From: Moniliella sp. 'wahieum'
Lineage: Eukaryota > Basidiomycota > Moniliellomycetes > Moniliellales > Moniliellaceae
NCBI GenBank assembly: GCA_003971905.1
Contig: RSEE01000024.1
Span: 682,001 to 746,000 of the forward strand
Reading direction: 5' to 3'
DNA: 64,000 nucleotides
Shown here: positions 11,247-21,248 of the stretch, in pieces
Layout of the letters: every line of letters starts with the position of its first letter
Position numbering within the stretch: the first letter of the stretch is position 1
Program-made: the position numbers and the translations under genes
The notes under the pieces: generated by a model
Told to the model about the DNA's origin: nothing
Seen by the model: only the letters and a program-made list of their open reading frames with translations
The model's database searches: none

Positions 11247-13696
11247 TTAGCGGGGGGTCAACGCCGCATGGCCGTCCCAGGCCACCAACTCTTCACACCG
11301 AGCAATCACCTCGTCGATCGACCACTTGCCTCCCGGGCCGCCCGAGCCGTACTTCAAGTGAATCAAGGTGCCAATCTCGTCGCACGCACGCAGCACATCG
11401 TCCATGTCCTTCTTGGTGTGGGCCGCCGAGACGCAAAAGCGTACGCGGGAGGAGACGAGCGGGGTGGCAGGGTAGGCTACCACCACCACGTTGATCGGTG
11501 GTCGTGACGGCACGGATTCGGGCACGAGCGAGGCCGGGTTGTCGACGTCTTCTAGTTTTGCCTTTTCCTCCGGGGAGAGGTCGAGCAAGAGTTTGGCGCG
11601 GGCTTTGCGCTGCGACGGCGGCAGGGCCAAGGAGCGGTCGAGCATCATGCGACCAAACATGGGCATCTTGCTCGGCTGGAACAGCAGAAGCGGGATGATG
11701 GGACTGTCGCGGTGCCCGTAAATGATGAATCCCAGCTTGCGCAAGCCCGAGGAGAGGTAACGTGCATTGAAAGCCAGTCGGCGCAACCGTTCCATGCCTT
11801 CTTGGCCGTTGCGCATCTGCGGCGGCAAGCCTTGTGCAACAAAGGGCGGGACCAGGGCCAATTCCTCAGCGTCGTTGCCGACGCCCATGATGATGCTCAT
11901 CGAAGCTCATAAGAGCTACAATTTGCGTCAAGACCGGCGGCGATAAGGTCTCGCCATAATTGTTGGCATGGTTCAAGAGCCGGATCCGGTCCACCACTTC
12001 CTTCGAGCCGGCAATGTACCCGCCCGCCGCGCCAAACGACTTGGTAAACGTGCCCATCAGGATCGTCACCTCTTTCGGGTCCACACCAAAGTAGTCGCAC
12101 ACGCCACGGCCGTTCGGACCGATCGCGCCAATCGAATGGGCTTCATCTACGTACAGGTGGAACTGGGGGTAGGGGTCAGCGACGCGATCGACAGCAATAC
12201 CAATGCCAAGACCAAGACCAAGACCAAGACCAAGACCAAGACCAAGACCAAGACCAAGACCAAGACCAAGACCAAGACCAAGACCAAGACCAAGACCAAG
12301 ACCAAGACCAAGACCAAGACCAAGACCAAGACCAAGACCAAGCCAAGACCAAGACCAAGACCAAGACCAAGACCAAGACCAAGACCAAGACCAAGACCAA
12401 GACCAAGACCAAGACCAAGACCAAGACCAAGACCAAGACCAAGACCAAGACCAAGACCAAGACCAAGACCAAGACCAAGACCAAGACCAAGATCAAGGGG
12501 AGGCACGTACCTTGTACCGCCGTTTGAGCCGGATCATATCGGGCAAGTTGACCAGGGTGCCTTCCATCGAGTACAGACCCTCTACAATGACAATGATCTT
12601 TTTCCAAGGGCGGTGGGTGCGGGGCATGCCCTGGGAGATGCACTCGCGCAGCAACTTTTCCAGCTTGTTCATGTCGTTGTGGCGGTACTGACGGATATGG
12701 GCACCGGAAATGCGCGCGCCAAAGCGAATGGAAGAATGGTTGTACTCGTCCGAGATGATCAACGTGCCTGGGCCAGCGATGGCCGGGATGGTGGTGGAAT
12801 TGGTGGCAAAGCCCATGGAGATCACCGTCGCTGCTTCCTGGCCGACAAAACGCGCTACCAGGTCCTCTGATTGCTTCTGCAGATCAAGGTAGCCCGCACC
12901 AAGGCGGGAGCCCAAGGAAGAAATGCCATAGGTGTTCAGACACGCCTCGACAGCATCGGCGCAGCCACCGTGGGACTGGGCAAAGCCAAGGTAATTGTAG
13001 GCCGAGACGTTGAGGCAGCGGGTCTGGGTGCCAGTGAGTTGGAACGTGCTGAAATAGTCGGGCGTGACGCGGTCCAACAGTTGGACCGTGCGGCCACACA
13101 CGCCAGTGACAGGATGGGCAAAGCAGTCGTCCAGGCGCTTCTTGAGGCGACGGGTGTAGAACGAGTCAAAGTCCGAGTTGAGCGCAGCGTAGCCATTGTG
13201 TTCCATCAAGTGCTCGTAGCTCTTGGGATAGAGACGCCTGCCAACAAAGTCGCGGCAATGACCAATGATGATGAGCACAATGTAGGTAAAGTAGGTAAAC
13301 AGAACAACCATGTACGCCGGCTCTTCTTCAAACGGAGCAGGCAGTGGCTCGCCCGTGCGGTGCTGGGACGTGTAGCGATAGGCGGGCGTGGCGTCGTGGC
13401 CAAACTCTTGGTGGATGAGGCGGGTGCCCTCGGCGGCAGTGGGGTGGGGCTCGCTGGGCTGCGGCTGCTCAGCGGGCGGGGTGGCATGCTGCGGCTGGGG
13501 CGCCTTGAGGGCGGGGGCGAGGGCCGAGAGGGTGGTGGTGTGCGCGGTGGGGTCGTCGGCGGGGGACGAGACGGAATGCTCCGAGGGGCGAACGAGAGCC
13601 GGCGGTCAGAGAGGGTGTGGGCCGGGAGTTGGACAGGGCGGCGGCCACGGCAGCGGCGTCGACGGCAGGCGCGCCGGACGGGGGGAGCGAAGCCAT
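11247..13696 (-). CDS. LCB2: Serine palmitoyltransferase subunit 2
   Basis: Pyridoxal-phosphate enzyme of the alpha-oxoamine synthase family; with LCB1 it condenses serine and palmitoyl-CoA, the first step of sphingolipid synthesis, at the ER. Visible in order: a disordered N-terminus, the family block [20 protein letters not shown], a membrane-type helix ([17 protein letters not shown]), the substrate loop [32 protein letters not shown], and the cofactor-lysine motif [13 protein letters not shown]. The C-terminal domain ends ...[13 protein letters not shown] 348-bp intron (12163-12510) splits RRYK from [10 protein letters not shown] and is mostly a CCAAGA hexamer repeat. Small frame jumps occur near 11895 and in the N-terminal region (13320-13600). 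The start is the ATG in a GCCATGG context. Confidence 0.95.
12206..12492. repeat. (CCAAGA)n hexamer repeat inside the LCB2 intron
   Basis: Nearly 290 bp of perfect CCAAGA units with a single slip near 12340, flanked by a clean donor (GTACGT, reading in from 12510) and acceptor (CAG at 12165-12163). All six frames are open through the repeat, producing false Lys-Thr, Leu-Val, Leu-Gly and Trp-Ser proteins. Confidence 0.97.
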
Positions 13697-13700
13697 GGCT

Positions 13701-13735
<35 letters not shown>

Positions 13736-14272
13736 TGCAGCTGGTGGCGGTGGTGGTGGTGGCGACGGAGGTGGTGGGCGGACGGGGGGGGGAGGTGCGC
13801 GGGGCGGTGCTGCGCAATCAGTCCGAGAGCAAGCCTTGGCTGAAGGCCGAGAGCATCGCGCGCCGCCAATGAGTAGCCCTCAGGCCTCAGTATCAGTACA
13901 GCAGTCCTGCTCAGTCCGACGCGCCGTCCTCGGCCCCAGTCCAGTCACCCATCATCCATCCTCTCACCTGTGACATGCGACCGAGTGACCAATCACCCGC
14001 ACGTCCGAACACTGCCCCCCTTCCCCCTTCTCCTGCCGCCCCCCCAGCCCCGGCACCACACGGCACGGCGCCCCTCACGCATCGCCGCCGGCGCGCCGTT
14101 GCGCCTGCGACCTGACAGGCGCGGTGCCGAGTGAGACGGATCGGCCCGCGCGCCCGCTTACCAGCCCACCGCGGGCACCGCGCCACCCTCCTCGCCACCG
14201 CGGCCACGTGGCACTAGGGTTATCCAGGGCCCGCTCCAGCACACTCCGCTCCCACGCCGCTGCCCGCGTATG

Positions 14273-14310
14273 TCATGCATCATGTGTGTCACATGTCATG
14301 CATCATGACT
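14273..14310. repeat. TCA-TGCA / TCA-CATG heptamer cluster
   Basis: Reverse-complement reading of the TGA-palindrome family: TCATGCATCATG, then TCACATGTCATGCATCATGA. Two tetramers (TGCA and CATG) are mixed in one cluster. Confidence 0.75.
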
Positions 14311-14387
14311 AGCCGTCGGCGCGGGGCACAGGCAGGCACGGGGGCAGCTGCGACGCTGCGCGTCGAGCGGGTTGCTCTTGCGACAAA

Positions 14388-14423
14388 CGTTGAACGTTGA
14401 AACTTGAACGTTCAACTTGAACG
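14388..14423. repeat. TGA-ACGT array with inverted copy
   Basis: TTGAACGTTGAAACTTGAAC followed by GTTCAACTTGAACGATCG. ACGT palindromes are spaced by TGA on one side and TCA on the other, so the cluster is itself an imperfect inverted repeat. Confidence 0.7.
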
Positions 14424-15330
14424 ATCGCTCCAGGGTTCAGCCGGTACGTTCAGCCCGCGCGTTGCAACCGGTCGCAGCGCAGCCGCCCCACCGCCATCCT
14501 TAATCCTTTAGCGTCCTCATTCGCATTGCGCGCACTGGCCAATCAACATTATCAACCAATCACCCCTTTCAAGCGGCCCTACGTCTCGTCCCAGCCCCGT
14601 TGAGCTGCTGGAACCCGCGCGCCTGCTGCTCCTTCCTCCTGCGCCCTGCCGCACCTGGTCCCGCTCGGCAGCTCGGCAGCGCATCTGCTCATCCGCTGCG
14701 GTGGTGTGCGGGGAGGCACAGTGGACGATCCACAGTGGGAAGACGTTGCTGGCCGAGGTGGAACCCCTCCGACTCTCTGTCCTTCTGCGCCGGTGGCTGG
14801 CGTGCGCTCCCCAGCCAAGCGTCAGATCTCAGCGACTGGGCGGCACGGGCGGGCTATAGACTGCGGAGGATCGGTGCGTGCAGGGGACTGACTGCGATGG
14901 GGAGGCAAAGTAGCAGTACTGGCAGTGACAAGGTGCGTGCCCGGAAACGGGATCTGGCGTCTGGGAGTGGCCTCCTTCACACCCTTGGGCTGGCGTTTGC
15001 TTTCCGCTGTCAAAAGCGGGGCTCAAGAAACACACGAGAGGCTAGAAAACAATGGCGGGGTGGATAGATAGATCGCTTCTCGTCGGGCGGTAATGCATAA
15101 TGCGCGTTGCATGCACGAGTGGATAGCAGAAATAGATGGAGCGCCGCAGTGAGTAGGAACTGCAATGCCAGGCCATTCTGGCCCAAGACGAACGTCCAAG
15201 TGACCCAAGCGTTGCATTTCATTGCATGCGCGGTGGTACCCTTGAAGCTGGAAGCTTGATCTCGAGCCAATCTAGACTCAAACAGAATCCCAATCCCATT
15301 CGTCGCCGCTCGAGCCATGTGGGCGTGGTA

Positions 15331-16860
15331 TCAGTTGTACATGTCAAAGAAGGGCTCAAAGCCCATCTTGGCACCTTTTGGAATACAATCAGCCCGCGCG
15401 AATGGGAAATGTACGCTTTGAGAAACCCTTGGCCGATGAGGCTCGTGACAAGTGTCTCGATCTCCAGCGCCGAAAAGGGCTCCTGCCACGCCATCTGCGC
15501 CAGCGCGGTCAAGTGCGAAATGGGGAGCGTCGGCGGTCCGTTACTGGGAGGCTGCGATTGTCGGTAGAGGACAGCCCTGAAACAAGGTTAGGATGTGGTA
15601 CCACAATTCCCAAGGGGTGAGTGCGCGCAGCGCGCAGGAGGGAGGGGGGGGGGGGAGGGTGAACGTACACTCGTCGCACCAGGCAGCCAGGTGAGCAGCG
15701 GCAGGTTCTCGTGCAAGAGGAGATGAACCTTGTGCGTTGGAAAAAGCTTTCCTTCTGGGTGCGTCGAGGAGGGACAGGAGCTGTGCGCCATTGCCCCTCT
15801 TGGCAGCCTGCTGCAGCGGATCAAACACACTTGCGAGCGGTGCGAGCGCCGGAAGCGAATAGAGCAGGGGCGAGGGGAAGATGCCTTGGATCAACCCCAC
15901 GGTCAACAGCGGGATGGCAATCAGGCGGAGATTGTGGTCGGTGGTGCAAGTGGAAGGGGTGGTGAAACTTGACGTTGCGCTGGGCGCATGGTCAAACGCC
16001 CAGCGCAGCTCAGTGTAGGCGGCACGGAACGACTGTTGCCCCAGGCGCAATCGGCCAACAAAGTAGTGATACGATACCCGGTCCGCCAAGGTATACGACT
16101 CCTCCCCTGTCCCAGGAGAGGGAGAGGGATCGTGGTCCCTGTTGGTTTTTAACGCATTGTCCACGCTGCCAAGGACCGTGCTGCAAAGCCGGAGGTTGTC
16201 CAGAGCAAAGTAGGCCTTGAAGCTAAGCACTGCCAGGGGGAGCACGGCAGCGCGTTTGGTTTCCAGACAAGGCGACGGGGTCCGGTCGTTGCTCGAGATC
16301 CCGACCGACTTGGACAGACGGCTGGCGGCATCGGTCGTGCGGGTATTGGCGTCCCCTGGGGCCGAGGCATCCGCGCGGCGAGCAAGGCGCAACAGTGTCT
16401 GACCACAAAGGACGAGCGTGGGTACGAACCACACCAGGTCGGGCTGCTGAAAAGCCAGGGCCGCTCGAGCATATACCTGCGCCCAAGCAAGGTAGGCCGC
16501 GTCAAACACGCCCCTGTCAATAGCGCGGTCGACAAGTAAAGACGAGGGCGCCGGGTGCACCGCCGCGTAGGACAGCAGCTCCGACACAAACGCAGCAATC
16601 CGCCCATTGGCCGGGGCCGAATTGCGGCCATGGACGGGCCAGGCCTTCTCTGCCGCAGCCGTACGCGCGTCGTCGGACGCACTGTTGGCGGCAGCAAGGG
16701 CAGTCCAGAGTGGAGAGGCCGGGGAGAGGGCGGTGCTGGACAATGCAGGAGCAAGTTGGGCTGCCAGGCCGCTGGCGGCCGTGGCGGGAAGAGGTGTGGC
16801 AGCGTCGGCCTGGACGGCGGCGTGGAGCAGCTGCACGGCTCGGCCGACGGCATCGGCCAT
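15331..16860 (-). CDS. PCI-domain protein, CSN12 / PCID2 (Thp1) family
   Basis: A helical-repeat protein with the family's conserved centre (FKAYFALDNLRLCSTVLGSV, then YHYFVGRLRLGQQSFRAAYT). It continues with NLRLIAIPLLTVGLIQGIFP and the C-terminal winged-helix PCI motif (LEIETLVTSLIGQGFLKAYI). An 82-bp intron (about 15587-15668) has a GTACGT donor, CTAAC branch site and CAG acceptor. A one-base frame jump near 15357, at a G run, precedes the natural end KMGFEPFFDMYN. Csn12 associates with the COP9 signalosome and splicing, and Thp1/PCID2 with TREX-2 mRNA export; sequence alone does not separate them here. The start is the ATG in GCCATGG; an upstream in-frame codon at 16962 is less likely. 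Confidence 0.88.
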
Positions 16861-17958
16861 GGCAAGACAGCTGCGTGCGACACTCGCTCCGGCGGTGGTG
16901 GTGCGGGGATGGAGGGAGCGGGAGCGGATGGAGGACGACCGGCAGACGGGCTGGCCAGGCAAGGGCGTCTGCTGTTCTTAGGTCGTAGGTCCGCACCGTG
17001 GAAGCCACGATGAACGATGGATGGCCAGTTGAACCTGACCACCAGCGCCATGCCACCCATGTCACGTGATGCACAGTTGCAATGTTCAGCCTCTCTTGCC
17101 GCCCCGCTGACCTACTGGTGCGCCACAGACACACAACATAGCCGTCAAGCTCTTCGCCCTGCATGCATCACCATCATCGCCACCACCACCACCACCACCG
17201 CCAACTACGATGAGCTCGCTCGGCAGCCGCGAGTCCCTTTACCGCGCAGAAATCTAGGGGAAACGTGGGCAACACGCTGAGCTCCAGCGTGCCCGCGAAG
17301 AGCGCACGCGCCGCCGCCTTTTTTCCCCAGGCTCGCGCCGAGGATTCCTCCACCACCGACTGACGTCAGACGGCACGACATCTGCTGGAGCACGGGATTG
17401 AGCACTGAGCTGAACATTGGCGTATTGAAGCTAAAAGAGGTTACTTACTTAGCCTAGGGCAACGGGGCATTGCCTCGTTCCTCGAGCTGAGCACCCGCAT
17501 TATCGAGCGTGCCTTGACGGACAGGTATGATGTTACTGATGTTACTGGCGAATTATTACGTTAGAAAACGCTGCGGCCTTGCTTGCCCAAACCGGGGGTC
17601 CAATTCAGCTTCGAGAAATGTCACTCGTTGTAGGACGAGCAACTGTGCAAACACCGATCTGTCACCTCTTCATTGGTCCAGGTTTCACCCGAAGAGCAGT
17701 GCGTGGCAGCGTACTCCAAGGATCTCAGCCCGACTGGAGTGGATATGTTGAACGACAATGCACCTGATTGGCCGGGGTGTGTGTGTGGAACATGCGTTTC
17801 GACCCTGCTTCGCCGACCCGAGTTTTAGGGTTCCATGCGTCCGTAGGCGTTCTGTCGGTCGCGCACTCTCCCTTTCCGTCCCAATGTGGTCGTAGGGAGA
17901 ACGCACTCAGGGCATAATATCGTACTGTGAACCCCACGGGTGCGTGCGTTGCCTCTTA

Positions 17959-18501
17959 ATGACCCCATTGAGCGCCAACAATGGTCGCACCCACCTGGTA
18001 TTATGTTACTTTGATCGAAACCGCAATACTTGCCATATCGCCTCGGCAGATAGCGAAGCATCGGCCTGCACGGGGGGCTGGACCAGCTCTCGCAACCCGT
18101 TGCAGCGCATCGAGTTGACGCCTCCGTCAGGCGTCGCTGGACCGAGGCCAACGTTACGCGTGACCTCGCTCCCATTGGCAGCGCAGGAGACCAACACGTT
18201 CCTCGTGGGATGGGACGATGGCGCGCTGCATTCAGCGCAACAAGTTGACCGCGCCGACAGTCTGCTGGGATCATCAGTGTTACCAAACGCGTTCTTCCTC
18301 CGCATGCGGCGCCTGGGAAGGCACGTTGCTCTCATCTCGGCAGCAACTGGAACTGGGCTTCGCTCTGGCGATGTATCTCGACGGACGTACGTAGCACCCG
18401 CAGTGGACAAAATGCTGCTGTGCCCAGCGACGCGGACGCAGCCCACCCGCAGCGGGCGCCTCTCTACCCTCCACACGCGGCTGCTGAGCTGTGAGGCCTG
18501 A
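17959..18501 (+). CDS. Unidentified open reading frame
   Basis: About 180 codons from an in-frame ATG. The translation has a strand-rich, Gly/Trp/Asp-containing look (FLVGWDDGALHSAQQV), as in secreted beta-rich proteins, but I recognise no family. It is followed 12 bp later by another open frame in a different phase. In a region with frequent small indels the two may be parts of one gene or of a decayed one. The opposite strand is also partly open, so coding status is doubtful. Confidence 0.2.
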   Translation: MTPLSANNGRTHLVLCYFDRNRNTCHIASADSEASACTGGWTSSRNPLQRIELTPPSGVAGPRPTLRVTSLPLAAQETNTFLVGWDDGALHSAQQVDRADSLLGSSVLPNAFFLRMRRLGRHVALISAATGTGLRSGDVSRRTYVAPAVDKMLLCPATRTQPTRSGRLSTLHTRLLSCEA

Positions 18502-18512
18502 GGAGAGCAACG

Positions 18513-19019
18513 ATGACGCTGAGGGCTATGACGTTGCCTGGTACCCGAGTTACCCAGCTGTCTTTGCTCAGGTCGACGGGGGTGGGCAACGCGGACTGTG
18601 TTACCATCTTACCCTCGATTTGGAATGGCGACCTTGGTGGTGGCAGTAGGGAGAAAAAGAAGACGGGAGGGGATGGAGGCACAGCGGTATATGGAATCCG
18701 CAGCGCGTCCGTCGGGATGGGAACACTGTGTTTTACAGTTTTTGTTCCGCTTACCAGCAACTTGACCATTGCAACCTACATGGCAAGTGTTGGGGTATTC
18801 AAACACACCACACTCCAACCTCCCCCCCCTCCTGGCCATGACACTGTGGTACAAGCATCGTCCTACTCCAACCTTGTGCGATGCGAAGCTCTACGTATAC
18901 CTGTCTTGGACAGCGGCGACGACAGCACGGAAGTCTCACTCTTCCTCTCTTCTGACACATACAATCGTTCCCATTGCCCACACCGGCTTCCTTTCAGTGC
19001 ATTCTCTTCTGCTCGATAG
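18513..19019 (+). CDS. Unidentified open reading frame
   Basis: 168 codons from an ATG with no recognised family. The Thr/Ser/Val-rich translation and short hydrophobic stretch (GMGTLCFTVFVPLTSNLTI) give no assignment. It follows the previous unassigned frame closely and could belong with it. Coding status is doubtful. Confidence 0.18.
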   Translation: MTLRAMTLPGTRVTQLSLLRSTGVGNADCVTILPSIWNGDLGGGSREKKKTGGDGGTAVYGIRSASVGMGTLCFTVFVPLTSNLTIATYMASVGVFKHTTLQPPPPPGHDTVVQASSYSNLVRCEALRIPVLDSGDDSTEVSLFLSSDTYNRSHCPHRLPFSAFSSAR

Positions 19020-19935
19020 TTAAACAGGAACGCTTATTGGAGAGATGTCAGACTCACACCGTGCTAGGGGGCCCTTGGCCCACTAGGGCAGTAAGGGCAC
19101 AACCATGGCGTGATTCCTATCAATTGATGGGAGATCCTGTGTCCACCTCTCGACTGTGCCCCCTTCCTGAGCAGGAGGTACATATACCTCCTATCCGTCC
19201 ATAGATGCAGGCAATCCATCTGCTCCCTTTCCCCCATCTCCGTCTCCTGACAAGAGAAGAAAAATGGGCGGCCCGAGGATGGATCCATCGGCCGCCCTCC
19301 ATGGTACTGGTCTCGGTACTGTGAAGTTGATGAAGGTAGCCGCCCCGCTAACGGCAAGCGCAATTGAACGTTCGAGCAACCCCTCGCCTAATCCTGCTTT
19401 ATGCTAGGAGCTTCCCAATACAAGACCACTACACCTGGGCTCCTTCGCTGCAACAAGAGAGGTAGGACGGATATTTTTAAGAAAAAGACATTATTTGGGA
19501 TAGGCGTGCTCTCGAGGACACTGCTGCCTTTTCTATACCTCTCTCGATGGGGAAGGGGAGAGGTGCGGCGGCACCCCATGGCTCAGAGATACGGGTTCGC
19601 CATCTTCAGATTGTCATAATGAGAGTGAGCAGGAGGAGGAAAGAGGAACAAAACGGTGAGGGATGGACGGATGGCGGGGACTGGCAGTGAGACGAGGAGA
19701 TAGTGTAGGGGCGTTGTTTCGTACTATATGCCAAATAGGAAGAGATGTTGGCTGCTTTTTGATTGTCTCTTTTCGGTGCCCATGGCCTGTGTGGGTGCCT
19801 CACATATCCCTACTATCGACTCTCTCTTATCAACTTACCACGACAAGAGTGCCATCGCATTTCAGTCTATTTCGGGACGGTCAATAATAGTGGCTGGGGG
19901 GTAACGCAGGCGAAGGAAGAAGCCAAGCAGGCCTT

Positions 19936-20112
19936 GTCATGGGCCTAGCTAGCGATGCTAGCAATGGGGAATGGAGATGGTATTCCAGAGCGAAGAGGGG
20001 CTAGGGCTCAGAGGCCAGGGGAAGCTCGTGAAAGGTCCGGGACGCGCACTTGTCCGGTTGATGCACTGTGTGCATTGGGCCACGTGTCAGTGAAGGTCGA
20101 TGGGTGGTCAAC
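19936..20112. repeat. Dispersed repeat, copy 1 (partner at 42011-42221)
   Basis: Shares a diverged but clear match with 42011-42221: both begin GGCCTAGCTAGCGATGCT, continue with a GATGGAGATGG block, and then GAAAGGTCCGG/GGAAGGTCCGG, GCACTGTGTGCAT and a GGGCCACGT block. Both end at GGTGGTCAACA. Neither copy shows an open frame. It is probably a small or fragmentary transposable element. Confidence 0.75.
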
Positions 20113-20730
20113 AGGCCTGGCTCTGGAGGTTACCATGCAGTGGTCCCTTTTTGTCGTGCTTGCGAAAGTGGCTTTGGGACGATGGGTTTGTCACGGTGCT
20201 CTCGGCTACTCAGGGAAATCTTCTTACTATCCTGTTCTCCTTGCCTCTACCAGGGCTTACTTACTATCCTTTGCTTCCCTGGACACTTGTCGCCTCACTC
20301 GTCTCGCCCGACGCGGCGCATAATACAGGTTGGTTGCACTGCAGAAAGCCCCTGTCGACACAGGCCAGGCGAGGCTACAATTTCAATATCCGAGGTTGCA
20401 CCGACTGCCCTTCCATCCGATCTGATAAGATGGGCGCGATTGCTGTTTTTTTTTTTGATGGCAGGCGTGGCGCTGCGCTGGCCGTGTTCGCGTCGGCGTG
20501 TCCCTCGGTTCGTTTCCCGGGCCTTGAGCTTTAAGCTTTAAGCCTCATGCGTGCCGCTGGGGACAAGCCGTGGGGCTTGTTCCCACTTTGAAGCGCACAG
20601 GAGCAGCCTGGCGACAGGCACCAGGCCCTGACGATAGCCCCGATGATCTTCTGAGGCGTGCCTCAGCGCCCCAGAGCGCTACAGGGAGGCCGGGAGAGAA
20701 AGTGCACGCGTGTGCCGCGATGGGCGCATC

Positions 20731-20753
20731 AGCGCTAAGCGCTAAGCGCTAAG
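20731..20753. repeat. TAA-GCGC heptamer array
   Basis: AGCGCTAAGCGCTAAGCGCT: the TAA version of the heptamer family, with GCGC as the palindrome and exact 7-bp period. Looser relatives lie at 24386-24400, 37760-37790 and 38820-38870. Confidence 0.8.
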
Positions 20754-21062
20754 CCGCCTCCGAAGACACCTGCACCCGCACCGCTCGGGGTGGCTGTCTT
20801 CGTTCTGGTTTGCGCGTCAACGTCAACGCGTAGTAGCTGGGGGCAGCTGGCGTGCGTTTGGCCCGACGCGGAGAGCAACGAGGAGCCAGGCTTGGGGTGG
20901 TCTGTCCTCGGCTGCCTCACGGCCTCACGCCTCATCCGCTCTCCCGCCCGGCCCGTCGAGCGCAGGAGCCGGTGGGATCCGGGGGAGGACGCCGGAGGGG
21001 GGCAGTGCCGCGGCACACAGAGCCCCCGTGGCGCGGGGCCGTGGCGTCGAGTAGCGGACTTG

Positions 21063-21070
21063 TATATATA
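21063..21070 (+). promoter_or_regulatory. TATA box of the GATA factor gene
   Basis: TATATATA about 180 bp upstream of the ATG at 21249, with no competing start in between on the same reading frame. It implies a leader of roughly 150 nt. Confidence 0.6.
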
Positions 21071-21248
21071 GCTCTAGTGCCGGCCGCGCTTAGGTAAGCC
21101 CCCGCTGCGATTTTCTTCGTTGATGCACATGCTGAGCCTTGCCCTCATCACGTCTCGACGGCCGCGACCACCGTCTCGCTCCTCCAGCCGCTGTGTTGCT
21201 CCCTCTCCCTCCTCCGCCTGGCCCCCGCGCGTGCCGGAGACGCCCAGC

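Larger units (their letters stand above)
13697..15330. other. Intergenic region between LCB2 and the PCI gene
   Basis: No gene recognised. Contents: TCA-TGCA and TCA-CATG heptamers at 14273-14310, ACGT-type motifs at 14388-14423, a CTAGGGTTA box at 14214-14222 about 520 bp upstream of LCB2, and CCAAT-like and AT-rich patches at 14520-14575. A TCAGATCTCAG motif lies near 14822. The right end holds the 3' region of the PCI gene. Confidence 0.55.
16861..21248. other. 4.4-kb gene-poor stretch with dispersed repeat and unidentified open frames
   Basis: No family recognised. It contains a CAC/CATC run at 17165-17200, two unassigned open frames (17959-18501 and 18513-19019, listed), a dispersed repeat copy (19936-20112, listed), GAGCTTTAAGCTTTAAGC near 20525 and a TAA-GCGC array at 20731-20753. 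The last 200 bp is the promoter and leader of the GATA gene. Confidence 0.5.

Noticed and set aside
12147-12643. Leu-Val or Leu-Gly repeat that looks like a membrane protein
   Set aside because: Translation of the LCB2 intron hexamer; clean splice sites flank it.
11968-12870. 300-codon Lys-Thr repeat protein
   Set aside because: Antisense to LCB2 and its hexamer intron; created by the stop-free repeat.
17959-18501. Fucose-lectin-like secreted protein
   Set aside because: A few Gly/Trp patches only; no repeated blade pattern and no signal peptide.
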